Below are positions 25,179 through 33,753 of a stretch of 64,000 bases of DNA, in pieces. The notes beneath the pieces were generated by a model that did no database searches, had not been told where the DNA came from, and was given only the letters and a program-made list of their open reading frames with translations. The stretch is from assembly GCF_001517665.2 (NCBI RefSeq), contig NZ_LN999809.1, positions 248,001 to 312,000 on the forward strand. Reading direction: 5' to 3'. Source of the DNA: Peptoniphilus phoceensis (GTDB lineage: Bacteria > Bacillota > Clostridia > Tissierellales > Peptoniphilaceae). The first letter of the stretch is position 1. Every line of letters starts with the position of its first letter. The position numbers and the translations under genes were made by a program.

Positions 25179-25727
25179 ATGAGGATTTGTGCATTAGGGG
25201 ATTCTATATTTGAAGGTTATTTAGTTGATGGAAAATCTTTAATTTATTATTTATCGGGAAAAGGTTATGATATTGACAACTATGGAGTTAATGGACTTAC
25301 AAGTGATGAATTATTGTATTCATTAGATAATTTAATGGCCTATGATATAAATATTATTTGTATTGGCTTAAATGATTTTTTTAATGGCAAATCTCTTGAT
25401 TATGTCTTAAATAATATTTATAAAATTGTAAGAAAATTAAAAGAAAATAAGGGGGAAATTTTTGTGATTTCACCTTACCAAACTTCAATTTATAATTTAG
25501 ATGAAGCTTATAAAACTTTTATAAATTTTTCCTCAGTTAATAATAAGATTGAGGAATTTGACAAGATTTTAAAAGAAAATGAAGGCGATTATAAGCTAAT
25601 TTCATTTTTTGATTTTGCCAAAGAAAATTCAATTGAAGAAGATTTAATTGATGGAATTCATCCAAATTCAAATCTTCACAAAAAACTTGCAGTCTATCTT
25701 GAGGAAGAATTAAATGGATATATTTGA
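25179..25727 (+). CDS. SGNH/GDSL-family hydrolase
   Basis: 182 residues with the four SGNH blocks: ALGDSIFEG (nucleophile Ser9), YGVNGLTSDELL (Gly), GLNDFFNG (Asn) and DGIHPN (Asp/His). It is probably a small cytoplasmic esterase or deacetylase, since no signal peptide is present; the substrate is unknown. AGGAGG lies before the ATG, 8 nt after radC. Its last 14 bases overlap the following pilus-cluster gene. Confidence 0.88.
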   Translation: MRICALGDSIFEGYLVDGKSLIYYLSGKGYDIDNYGVNGLTSDELLYSLDNLMAYDINIICIGLNDFFNGKSLDYVLNNIYKIVRKLKENKGEIFVISPYQTSIYNLDEAYKTFINFSSVNNKIEEFDKILKENEGDYKLISFFDFAKENSIEEDLIDGIHPNSNLHKKLAVYLEEELNGYI

Positions 25728-26874
25728 TATTTTTTGCAAAAAAATTGGATATAGAAAATTTTCAAAGAGAGAAAAAATCTTATCCTGTCTTTTAATTTTG
25801 CTTTTAACAGAATTTTTATTTTACAATTTCTTGATAAAAAAGGACTTACAAAAGATTTCAGAATTAGATTCAAATAATACTTTTAAAGAGGAAGTTGAGG
25901 ATTATAATTTTAAAGGTTTTGAAGATTTTTCTCCAGAAAAACTAGAAAAGATATCTAAAGAAAATAATTTAGATGATAATAATTTTTCAAAAGAATCCCA
26001 ATCTGATCTTGAAAGTCTATACATAAGAGGAAAAGTAAATTCTAAGGACTTAAATAATATAAAAAACTTTACAGAATATTACGGCTACTCAAATATTAAT
26101 CTCACAAGAAAGGATGAATCTACTTACACTTATAATTTTAAGGCAGAAAAACCATCAAGGGCTATTTTTTATAGCGACTTAAAAAAGGCATATTTTGAAG
26201 AAGCTGAAGTAGAAAATCAAAATAAGAAAGATATAAATAAAAAGAAGGAAGAAGAAAAGAAAAATATAGTAAAGATTGAAAATACAAAAGTCACAAAAAA
26301 TAGCAAGGGAACTATAAATAATACAGAAATTAAAAAAATTAGTTCTAATAAAAGTAAAACTAAGTCCTTGTCTAAAAATAAAGATTCAGACCTAATTAAA
26401 GGACACGAAGAATTTCTTTCAAAGCCTAATAAGAATTTATTGTTAAAAGAAAGAGAAGATAAAGATAATTTTGATTATAAAAATTTAGACGAAGAAAATG
26501 AAAATTTGAATTATTATCTTGAAGATTATAGTTTTATAACAGAAGATGGAGTAGATATAAAATATCACAAGGACTCAGCTTTGACTTCAGTTTTTGTCCA
26601 TGAAAAAAATCTCACTGATATGATAAAACTTGGTCTTGATAGGTCTTGTGATGGAATTTCTTTGTCCCTTTATTTTCCTTACAAAGCATGCAAAGAATTT
26701 GGAACAATAAATAGCTATGGAGAAAAAGTGCCCTTCACTGGAGATATTTTTGAAGGTCAATGGTTTAGAGTTAATTTATTTCAATACGATACAAGTTATA
26801 TTTATTTTATTCCTGAAAATGATAAAGATTTATTTTTATTCATAAAGGAAGTTGATTTTCATGAAGAGATTTAA
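25714..26874 (+). CDS. Putative pilus assembly membrane protein (PilO-like position)
   Basis: Not recognised by motif. 386 residues: a short cytoplasmic start, one membrane helix (about 24-42), a PilO-like alpha/beta stretch (about 70-165), a Lys/Asn/Ser-rich low-complexity linker (about 170-250) and a C-terminal domain (about 265-386) with two cysteines. A single helix followed by a small ferredoxin-like domain, placed directly before the minor pilins, suggests a PilO or PilN-type partner of the PilM/PilN fusion at 17.4-18.7 kb. GAGGAA lies before the ATG inside the preceding gene. Function is inferred from context. Confidence 0.5.
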   Translation: MDIFDIFCKKIGYRKFSKREKILSCLLILLLTEFLFYNFLIKKDLQKISELDSNNTFKEEVEDYNFKGFEDFSPEKLEKISKENNLDDNNFSKESQSDLESLYIRGKVNSKDLNNIKNFTEYYGYSNINLTRKDESTYTYNFKAEKPSRAIFYSDLKKAYFEEAEVENQNKKDINKKKEEEKKNIVKIENTKVTKNSKGTINNTEIKKISSNKSKTKSLSKNKDSDLIKGHEEFLSKPNKNLLLKEREDKDNFDYKNLDEENENLNYYLEDYSFITEDGVDIKYHKDSALTSVFVHEKNLTDMIKLGLDRSCDGISLSLYFPYKACKEFGTINSYGEKVPFTGDIFEGQWFRVNLFQYDTSYIYFIPENDKDLFLFIKEVDFHEEI

Positions 26875-27301
26875 GGGATTTAGCTTAATTGAGATGATTT
26901 TAAGTATTGCTATAATTTTAATTCTTCTTAGTACTGTAACTATTAATTTTAATATCAAGGATAAAATTGAAGCAAGAGAACAAATCAAGACAATGGCCCT
27001 TGATATAAAATTTTTAAAAAACTATGCTCAAATAAATAATACTAGAACTTCTATGGATATAAGTGATAATTCTTATACAATGAAATTTGGAGAAAAAAGT
27101 AAGGAAGTAAAATTTAACCAACTTGTAAAATTAGAAGAATCAAATCTAAATAATATAACCTTTACAAGCAAGGGAAAGCCATCATATATAAGGGACAAAT
27201 CTTCAGCTGGAACTCTTATATATTCTGTGGGAAAAAAGAAATTTAGAATAAGCATCCAACCAGTTACAGGTAAGGTGAATATAAGTGAGTATGAAAGATA
27301 A
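26861..27301 (+). CDS. Minor pilin-like protein (GspH/FimT type)
   Basis: 146 residues starting MKRFKGFSLIEMILSIAIIL: a short basic leader, cleavage after Gly6, Phe at mature position 1 and Glu at position 5. A hydrophobic helix and a beta-rich domain without Cys follow. ATG 26861 is chosen over an in-frame TTG at 26852, because AAGGA (26845-26849) lies 11 nt from the ATG but only 2 nt from the TTG. It is first in a run of four overlapping pilin-like genes. Confidence 0.85.
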   Translation: MKRFKGFSLIEMILSIAIILILLSTVTINFNIKDKIEAREQIKTMALDIKFLKNYAQINNTRTSMDISDNSYTMKFGEKSKEVKFNQLVKLEESNLNNITFTSKGKPSYIRDKSSAGTLIYSVGKKKFRISIQPVTGKVNISEYER

Positions 27302-27665
27302 AAATAAGGGGCATCTCATGTTGGAAGCACTATTTTCAATAGCTCTTCTTGCCCTAGTAGCTTCAACTATTTTGCCAAATATTATAAGTCTTTTGGAAAA
27401 CCAAAACTATATTAGAGAAAGAGAAGAACTTATAAATGCTGTAAACTCGAGAATGGAAGAAATTATTGGAGAGTCTTATAACAATGAGGACCTGTCAATT
27501 GATTTTAGTTCAAATGATAATATAAATGATAAATTTAAAATTAATATTCAAAATGAGGAGCAAGGGAATTTAAATCATTTAATTGTAAGTGGAAAGAGGC
27601 GAAATTCAGATGAAGAAGTTAAAATGGAAATTTACTTGCCGAAAAAAGGGCTATTCACTTATTGA
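27285..27665 (+). CDS. Minor pilin-like protein (GspI/PilV type)
   Basis: 126 residues. After the leader (MSMKDKNKG) the sequence continues HLMLEALFSIALLALVAST, a prepilin helix with Glu at mature position 5 but His instead of the usual Phe or Met at position 1, typical of GspI-like members. GTG 27285 has AAGGTGA (27272-27278) at good distance; ATG 27291 is a possible alternative. It overlaps its neighbours at both ends. Confidence 0.8.
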   Translation: MSMKDKNKGHLMLEALFSIALLALVASTILPNIISLLENQNYIREREELINAVNSRMEEIIGESYNNEDLSIDFSSNDNINDKFKINIQNEEQGNLNHLIVSGKRRNSDEEVKMEIYLPKKGLFTY

Positions 27666-28116
27666 ATTAGTGGTTTCCATGGGCATGATTTTAATAATTG
27701 GAATGGTTTTGACATCAATTCTTGGAGTTTCACAAAAAACTCTTAGTAAAACTTACTTAAATGAAAATGTAAATTCTGATGTATCCTATGCTCTTGAATA
27801 CATAAAAGATGAAATTGCTTCTAGTGAGTTTTATGTAAATTTAAATGGAAATTTATACTTTGTAGAGAGATTGGGGGAAAATTATAATTACATAAGTTTT
27901 GCTTTAAAAGATAAAGAAATATATAGATTTTCAAGATTAGAAGATTCTATTGTTACAAGTGGAGAAATAAAGAACAAGGGAGCAAATGCCATTATAGACA
28001 AGATAGATGATTTTTCTATAAGTGACGAAGGAAATTTTTTTAGAATCAAAATAAAGTACAAGGACGAAGATGAAATTTCTACAAAGATTGCAAAGAGGAT
28101 TAAGCTTTATGAATAA
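27610..28116 (+). CDS. Minor pilin-like protein (GspJ/PilW type)
   Basis: 168 residues. A longer basic leader (MKKLKWKFTCRKKG) precedes YSLIELVVSMGMILIIGMVL with Glu at mature position 5. The rest is beta-rich with repeated short strands (YNYISFALKDKEIYRFSR), as in GspJ/PilW. ATG 27610 with AGAGGCGA upstream is preferred to the in-frame GTG at 27589. The gene overlaps the preceding one by 56 nt in another frame, showing tight packing. Confidence 0.82.
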   Translation: MKKLKWKFTCRKKGYSLIELVVSMGMILIIGMVLTSILGVSQKTLSKTYLNENVNSDVSYALEYIKDEIASSEFYVNLNGNLYFVERLGENYNYISFALKDKEIYRFSRLEDSIVTSGEIKNKGANAIIDKIDDFSISDEGNFFRIKIKYKDEDEISTKIAKRIKLYE

Positions 28117-29065
28117 GAGAGAAAAGGGTTATATATACATTTTTACAATTATTCTTATTAGTCTTCTGGCAATCTTTTTTTACTTTATCTATTCTTATAT
28201 TTCTAATTCAACAAATATAAGTAGAAATAGATTAGATGGAATTCAAGCGAATTATGCAGCTGAATCAGTTTTAAATATGAAAATCTCTGAAGAAGACTTT
28301 GAAGAAGAACTATCTAATTTTATTTTTAGCGATACAAGAAAGAGAAATTTAAGCGTAAATTCTTCTCCAAAGGACACAGAAGTTTTGAGTATGAGTTTAT
28401 CTAAATCAGATTACTTGGATAAGGATAAAAAAGAGATTAACTATGTTGATTTAAAGGCAAATGTTAAATATAAAAACACACTTGCAAGCTCAAATATGAG
28501 AGCAAAATACATTAATAAAATTTATGAAGAAAAGGATGGGATTTTAAATTCTGGAAAAGTTTCTACAAATTATCTTGAAAAAATAAGAAAAGCTTATGAA
28601 GATGAGTCATGGATAAATAAAAGTTCAAAAGTTATTGTACTTGATGGTGATTTTATATATGCTTATCCCTATATTCTTGAAGAAGTTGAAGAATATGATG
28701 AAGAAACAGATTCATTTATTAAAAAGCGAAATAAAGTTTATAAAATAAAATCCACAGAAATAATTGTTCAAAATTCTGGCTCACTTAGCTTTGAGTCTGG
28801 AAGTAATTATCAAATTTTCATATTAAATGATAAAGTTTTGTTTAATGATAATGTAATATCTGGTATAATTATTTTAAAAGAGAATGCACAAATTTCAAAT
28901 AATTTAGGAGTAGATGGATATTTAATAAACTTATATGATAAAAAAGCAAATATAAGTGTAGAATATTCTAAGCGAGTCTTCGAGATCTACGGTTATTTGT
29001 TGCCTGAATACATAAAATTTCAGCCAATGGCAATTAACTATAATGAAATAGAAGATAATACTTAA
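28109..29065 (+). CDS. Pilus tip-like protein (PilX/GspK-like)
   Basis: 318 residues beginning [20 protein letters not shown]. The hydrophobic helix after KG lacks Glu at mature position 5, as in GspK and many PilX proteins, which act at the fibre tip. The long extracellular domain includes a region predicted to be repetitive beta structure (about 200-300: [31 protein letters not shown]). ATG 28109 with AGAGG upstream is chosen; it overlaps the preceding gene by 8 nt. Last gene of the second pilus cluster, followed by efp after 13 bases. Confidence 0.7.
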   Translation: MNKREKGYIYIFTIILISLLAIFFYFIYSYISNSTNISRNRLDGIQANYAAESVLNMKISEEDFEEELSNFIFSDTRKRNLSVNSSPKDTEVLSMSLSKSDYLDKDKKEINYVDLKANVKYKNTLASSNMRAKYINKIYEEKDGILNSGKVSTNYLEKIRKAYEDESWINKSSKVIVLDGDFIYAYPYILEEVEEYDEETDSFIKKRNKVYKIKSTEIIVQNSGSLSFESGSNYQIFILNDKVLFNDNVISGIIILKENAQISNNLGVDGYLINLYDKKANISVEYSKRVFEIYGYLLPEYIKFQPMAINYNEIEDNT

Positions 29066-29078
29066 AATGGAGGAAAAT

Positions 29079-29636
29079 ATGATCAACGCAGGAGAACTAA
29101 GAAAAGGACTTACATTTGAATGGGACGGAGATGTTTGGGAAGTTATTGATTTCCAACACGTTAAACCTGGAAAGGGAGCAGCATTTGTAAGAAGTAAAAT
29201 TAAATCAGTACTTACAGGTGGAATCAAGGATACAACTTTTAACCCATCTGAAAAATTTGAAAAAGTTGTAATTGAAAATAAAGAAATGCAATACCTATAT
29301 TCTGATGGTGAACTTTATTATTTTATGGACCAAGAATCTTATGAACAAATTCCATTAGAAAAAGATATGGTTGAAGAAGCTCTTAACTTTATCAAAGAAA
29401 ATGATATGGCAACTATTAATTTTTACAAAGGAAAGGCATTTAGGGTAACTCCTCCTAACTTTGTTGAATTAGAAGTAACACAAACTGAACCAGGAGTTAA
29501 GGGAGATACATCTAGTGGTGGATCAAAACCAGCTACTGTTGAAACAGGCTTTACTCTTAATGTGCCACTTTTCATTAACACAGGAGATATGATAAGAATT
29601 GACACTAGAGATGGCGAATATATGTCTAGAGTTTAA
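29079..29636 (+). CDS. efp: Translation elongation factor P
   Basis: 185 residues. EF-P rescues ribosomes stalled at polyproline. The KOW-like N-domain starts [17 protein letters not shown], and Lys32 sits at the tip loop KPGKG, the site modified in many bacteria. Two OB domains follow, and the C-terminus carries the signature [26 protein letters not shown] 29079 is chosen over 29067, because GGAGGAA lies between the two. No modification enzyme gene lies nearby. Confidence 0.97.
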   Translation: MINAGELRKGLTFEWDGDVWEVIDFQHVKPGKGAAFVRSKIKSVLTGGIKDTTFNPSEKFEKVVIENKEMQYLYSDGELYYFMDQESYEQIPLEKDMVEEALNFIKENDMATINFYKGKAFRVTPPNFVELEVTQTEPGVKGDTSSGGSKPATVETGFTLNVPLFINTGDMIRIDTRDGEYMSRV

Positions 29637-29648
29637 TTTGGAGGAAAT

Positions 29649-29957
29649 ATGGAATATTTATTAAAAAGAATATCTTACCTACAAGGCCTTTGTGACGGTT
29701 ATGACTTAGACACTACTACAAACGAAGGAAAAATTATTTCAGAACTTGTAGATATTCTAAGTGATGTTATCGATGAAATGAGAGAATCTCGCGAAGAAAT
29801 TGAAGATTATGTAGACATTATCGAAGAAGATCTTGCTGATCTTGAAGATTATGTTTACGAAAATGACGACATTGACTTCGACTTATATGATGACGACTTC
29901 GACTTTGACGATTTAGACATCTATGATGAAGACGAAGAAGAGGCAGAAGAAGAATAA
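29649..29957 (+). CDS. CD1247-type N-terminal-domain protein with acidic tail
   Basis: 102 residues. The first 60 (MEYLLKRISYLQGLCDGYDL and onward) match the pattern of the CD1247 N-terminal domain, a helical module often encoded after efp in Clostridia. In many relatives a zinc-ribbon follows; here the C-terminus is a long Asp/Glu/Tyr tail (about 65-102) with almost no basic residue. The acidic tail could mimic nucleic acid or bind cations, but this is speculation. GGAGGAA lies before the ATG, 12 nt after efp. Confidence 0.7.
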   Translation: MEYLLKRISYLQGLCDGYDLDTTTNEGKIISELVDILSDVIDEMRESREEIEDYVDIIEEDLADLEDYVYENDDIDFDLYDDDFDFDDLDIYDEDEEEAEEE

Positions 29958-29968
29958 AATATTTTTAA

Positions 29969-29994
29969 AGGCGAGGGTAATCCTCGTCTTTTTT
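29969..29994 (+). terminator. Terminator after the efp operon
   Basis: GGCGAGG (29970-29976) pairs with CCTCGTC (29982-29988, one G-U), followed by T6. Confidence 0.85.
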
Positions 29995-30031
29995 AAGATA
30001 TAAAAATTTATTTATATTATTAGGAGTTGCT

Positions 30032-31297
30032 ATGATAATAAAATCTGGAAGATTAATTGATCCAAAATCAAATAGAGATGAAGTTTTAGATATAAAAATT
30101 AAAGATGGAAAAATTCTTGCAATAGGAAAAAACTTAGAAAGCTCAGACTCACAAGAAGAAATAATCGATGCCAAGGGAAAAATTGTAGTCCCTGGACTTA
30201 TTGATGTTCACGTACACTTTAGAGATCCAGGACAAACTCAAAAAGAAGATTTAGAGACAGGTAGTCAAGCTGCAGTAGCAGGTGGTTTTACAAGTGTAAT
30301 TCAAATGGCTAACACTAGTCCCAAAATAGATTCAAAGGAAAAAATCTTAGAACATTATAAAAAAGCAAGAAATTTACCACTAAAAGTATTTACAGTTTCA
30401 GCTCTAACAAAAAATTTTGGAGATTTAGAACTTGTAGATATGGAAGAAAATTTCAAAAGAGGTGCTGTGGCTTTTACAGATGACGGTATTCCCAACAGAA
30501 ATTCAAAATTAATCCTTGAAGCTATGGAAAGGGCAAAAAAGCTAGGTGCCCTAATTTCTTTTCACGAAGAAGATCCAGAATTAATATCTCAAAATGGAAT
30601 AAATCATTCAGAAGTTTCAGAAAGTTTAGGGATTTTTGGATCACCTAATATTGCAGAAACATCCTTCATAGCAAGAGATGTTGCAATGGCAATTTATACT
30701 GGAGCAAAAGTTTCTATTCAACATATTTCCACAGGACTTGGAGTTGATTTAGTTAAGTTTGGGAAATCCATGGGTGCAAATATTTATGCAGAAGTTACTC
30801 CTCATCACATTGCACTAAATGATTCTGCAGTCTTAAAATATGGTAGTCTTGCAAAGATGAATCCGCCTCTTAGAAGTGAAAAAGATAGACTCAGAATTAT
30901 AAAGGGTTTAAAAGAAGGAACAATAGAAATAATTGCAACAGATCACGCTCCCCACACAAAAGAAGAAAAAGAAAAAGAAATAACTAAGGCGCCTTCAGGA
31001 ATAATTGGTCTCGAAACCTCATTCTCAGTTTGTTATGAAAATTTAGTATTGACAGGAGAAATAAGTCTTATGAAATTAATTGAGCTTATGTCTTATAATC
31101 CTGCAAGAATTTATGGTCTTGATGGAGGAAAAATAGAAGAAGGAGAAGTGGCAGATCTTGCTATAATTGATCTTGATAGCATTTATAAAATAGATAAATT
31201 TAAATCAAAATCATCTAATACACCTTTTAAAGATAAAAATTTAAAGGGAGAAGTCATATATACAATTTCTGATGGAAAGATAGTATACAAAAAATAA
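30032..31297 (+). CDS. pyrC: Dihydroorotase
   Basis: 421 residues, class I amidohydrolase of pyrimidine synthesis (carbamoyl-aspartate to dihydroorotate). HVHFRDPGQTQKED gives the first two His ligands and the substrate Arg. QHISTGLG and VTPHHIAL supply later His ligands, and IATDHAPHTKEEK the catalytic Asp. It stands alone: no other pyr gene and no PyrR attenuator or leader hairpin is visible in the 30 bases upstream. TTAGGAG lies before the ATG. An allantoinase-type function is less likely given the motif set. Confidence 0.93.
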   Translation: MIIKSGRLIDPKSNRDEVLDIKIKDGKILAIGKNLESSDSQEEIIDAKGKIVVPGLIDVHVHFRDPGQTQKEDLETGSQAAVAGGFTSVIQMANTSPKIDSKEKILEHYKKARNLPLKVFTVSALTKNFGDLELVDMEENFKRGAVAFTDDGIPNRNSKLILEAMERAKKLGALISFHEEDPELISQNGINHSEVSESLGIFGSPNIAETSFIARDVAMAIYTGAKVSIQHISTGLGVDLVKFGKSMGANIYAEVTPHHIALNDSAVLKYGSLAKMNPPLRSEKDRLRIIKGLKEGTIEIIATDHAPHTKEEKEKEITKAPSGIIGLETSFSVCYENLVLTGEISLMKLIELMSYNPARIYGLDGGKIEEGEVADLAIIDLDSIYKIDKFKSKSSNTPFKDKNLKGEVIYTISDGKIVYKK

Positions 31298-31387
31298 ATA
31301 TGTCAAAGTGGAAACAATGACAAAGGTTTTGACCAAAATCTTTAAAAATCTTTGTTATTAGTATATTATTAAAAAAGGGAGGTAGTT

Positions 31388-33145
31388 ATGAAAAAAGTTA
31401 ATTTAAAAATACTTAATTTTAAAAGTGTAAAAGATACTTTTAAAAGATTTCCCTTTACAATAATTTCTGCAATACTAGGAAGCATATTTTTGGTTCTTGC
31501 GACACACGATAGCTATTCCGAAGCTCTTAACAATAGATTAATTTCTTATGGTTTGGTTTTTGTATTCGCAATATTTCTATACGCTTTTATAAAACTTTTT
31601 AATGAAGGACTCAGAAATTTTTATGATTTAAAAAATTTAAAGAACAATAATTTATTAAAAATAATTTCTTATGTAATTACTTTGCCAATGCTATATGGCA
31701 TTTATGAACTTGTTTTTGACGAAAAAGCTCCACTAAATAATTACAATGATAGATTTATTTATTTTACATTGATTGCAGCTTTAGTTGTAGCATCATCTTT
31801 TATTGCAAAGTTTAATTATCATGAAGATTATGTTGTCTATGTGGCAAAAATTTTGAAAGCTTTTATAATTTCAAACATATATAGTTTTATAGTTTTTGTG
31901 GGAATGTCTAGTATAGTTTTTGCTATAAATTCTCTATTTAACTTTAATTTTGGATCTATAGTTTATCTTAGAATAGGAATTATTTCTTTTATCCTATTTA
32001 ACGTGATAACTTTTTTCCAAGATTTTCCAAAAGTTAGAGATTCTTTTACAGACTACAAGTATCCAAAAGCTTTTAAAATTCTATTAGTTTATATAATTAC
32101 ACCACTTGTGATTATTTATACACTAATACTTTTGGTTTATTTCATAAAGATATTAGTTCTTTGGCAAATTCCTAATAATCTCATTGTAAATTTAGTGATT
32201 TGGTTTTCAAGTTTTGCTGTAATTTACTTATTTTTCTTGTCTAGAGTGGATTCAATAGCTTTTATTAATAAATTTAAAGTTATTTTTCCAATAAGTTTAT
32301 TTCCTCTACTTGCAATGATGTTTTTTGCAATTTACTTGAGAATAAGTGAATATGGACTAACTGAAAATAGGTACATCGTAATTGCTGCAGGACTTTGGGT
32401 ATTTTTATCTTTAATTTATTATATTTTTTATAGAAATAATTCAAACATTACTATTCCAATTTTCTTGGCAATAATAATTCTAATTACGGGAATTGGGCCT
32501 GCATCTGCAATAAAACTTAGCACTAGATCACAAAATGCTAGGTTTGAAAGACTTTTAAAAGAAAACAATATGATTGCAGGACAATTTATTAATTCAGATG
32601 TCAATGTTGAGAGTTCTGTAAAAAACCAAATAATAGATATTGTTTCTTATATGGACAAAAGAAATAGAATAGAAGAACTAAAATATCTTCCAAAAGATTT
32701 TAAGCTAAGTGAAGAAAATTTCACTAGAGTATTTGGTTTCTCAAATAAAATTGAAGATAAGACTTATCTTGGTTATTCTTATACAGATAATATCAATAAA
32801 GAAGGGGAACTAGGATTTAATATGGACATAGAAGGTTATAAAAATATAATTTTTGTCTATTCTCTAGATAATGTTTCTATTTCTGGTAATTACAAGTTTG
32901 AAAGAGATAAAAAAGAAATAAATATTTATAAGAAAATTAATGAAGAATATAGATTGCAAAAAACTATTGATTTAATTGGTCTAAGAGATAAATTAAAAAC
33001 TTTAAAGAAAACAAAAAATGAAATCAATTTAGAAGACCTTGCAATGGAAGATTCTAACATGAAAATTTATTTCACAAATCTTTATTTTGGAAATTATGAA
33101 AATATAGAAAATGCTTATGTAGAATTTTATCTCTTAACAAAATAG
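31388..33145 (+). CDS. DUF4153-domain multi-pass membrane protein
   Basis: 585 residues. Residues about 20-380 contain some 11 or 12 hydrophobic helices; the last 200 form a soluble domain (extracellular or cytoplasmic, not determined). The layout fits the DUF4153 family, which is widespread and uncharacterised. No catalytic motif is visible. GGGAGG lies before the ATG, and the next gene follows after 10 bases, so the two probably share a transcript. Confidence 0.75.
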   Translation: MKKVNLKILNFKSVKDTFKRFPFTIISAILGSIFLVLATHDSYSEALNNRLISYGLVFVFAIFLYAFIKLFNEGLRNFYDLKNLKNNNLLKIISYVITLPMLYGIYELVFDEKAPLNNYNDRFIYFTLIAALVVASSFIAKFNYHEDYVVYVAKILKAFIISNIYSFIVFVGMSSIVFAINSLFNFNFGSIVYLRIGIISFILFNVITFFQDFPKVRDSFTDYKYPKAFKILLVYIITPLVIIYTLILLVYFIKILVLWQIPNNLIVNLVIWFSSFAVIYLFFLSRVDSIAFINKFKVIFPISLFPLLAMMFFAIYLRISEYGLTENRYIVIAAGLWVFLSLIYYIFYRNNSNITIPIFLAIIILITGIGPASAIKLSTRSQNARFERLLKENNMIAGQFINSDVNVESSVKNQIIDIVSYMDKRNRIEELKYLPKDFKLSEENFTRVFGFSNKIEDKTYLGYSYTDNINKEGELGFNMDIEGYKNIIFVYSLDNVSISGNYKFERDKKEINIYKKINEEYRLQKTIDLIGLRDKLKTLKKTKNEINLEDLAMEDSNMKIYFTNLYFGNYENIENAYVEFYLLTK

Positions 33146-33155
33146 GAGTGATAAT

Positions 33156-33704
33156 TTGTATTATATAAATTTTGAAAATGATGTTTTTATAGATGAAAAC
33201 ATAGACCTAAGTCACATAAAAGATATTTTGAGGATTTATCTAAATAGGTGTGATTCTTATCAAATCACTTTATTAAAAGATGATGAGAAGTCAAAAAAGG
33301 TAGTCGATGAATTTGCTGTCTATTCTGATGAAAATGGTTATGAATATATTTTTCAAGGAATTATTGATGAAGACTTTAAGAAAACAATTTTAGAAAATCT
33401 TATTGGAGAAATGGCACTTAACTTTATGGGCATAAGTCTTTATGATGATGGCATTTTAAAACTAGAAATTTTAAACTATGGAAGTGAAGTTTATATTTAC
33501 GGTTTTGACGAAAAAACTGTTGTAAAATTTTCAGAAGAACTTGAAAAAGTTTATGGAATCAAAGAAGTAAATGTATATATAGAAAAAGATAGTGAAGAAA
33601 ATAAAAATGAAGATAATCATAAGCACAATCACGAAAATAATTGCGACTGTCATTCACATGATAAAGATGATTCATGTGGATGCGGTAAGGACCATTGCCA
33701 TTAG
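33156..33704 (+). CDS. Hypothetical protein with His/Cys-rich metal-binding tail
   Basis: 182 residues, not recognised. Residues 1-145 form an acidic alpha/beta domain. The last 30 contain nine His and five Cys (NHKHNHENNCDCHSHDK, then CGCGKDHCH), resembling the metal-binding tails of SlyD, HypB or UreE-type proteins and suggesting nickel, zinc or copper storage or delivery. The TTG start at 33156 is supported by AGGAG seven bases upstream. It probably shares a transcript with the DUF4153 gene. Confidence 0.7.
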   Translation: MYYINFENDVFIDENIDLSHIKDILRIYLNRCDSYQITLLKDDEKSKKVVDEFAVYSDENGYEYIFQGIIDEDFKKTILENLIGEMALNFMGISLYDDGILKLEILNYGSEVYIYGFDEKTVVKFSEELEKVYGIKEVNVYIEKDSEENKNEDNHKHNHENNCDCHSHDKDDSCGCGKDHCH

Positions 33705-33712
33705 ATAATAAA

Positions 33713-33753
33713 AAAAGAGTCTATCCCAGTTAATTGGATAGGCTCTTATTTTT
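33713..33753. terminator. Bidirectional terminator
   Basis: AAGAGTCTATCC (33715-33726) pairs with GGATAGGCTCTT (33736-33747, one wobble) between A and T tracts. It serves the His-tail gene and the convergent pyrophosphatase gene. Confidence 0.85.

Noticed and set aside
29994-30031. PyrR-type attenuator before pyrC
   Set aside because: Only about 35 bases separate the previous terminator from the start codon; no second hairpin or conserved PyrR-binding sequence is present.
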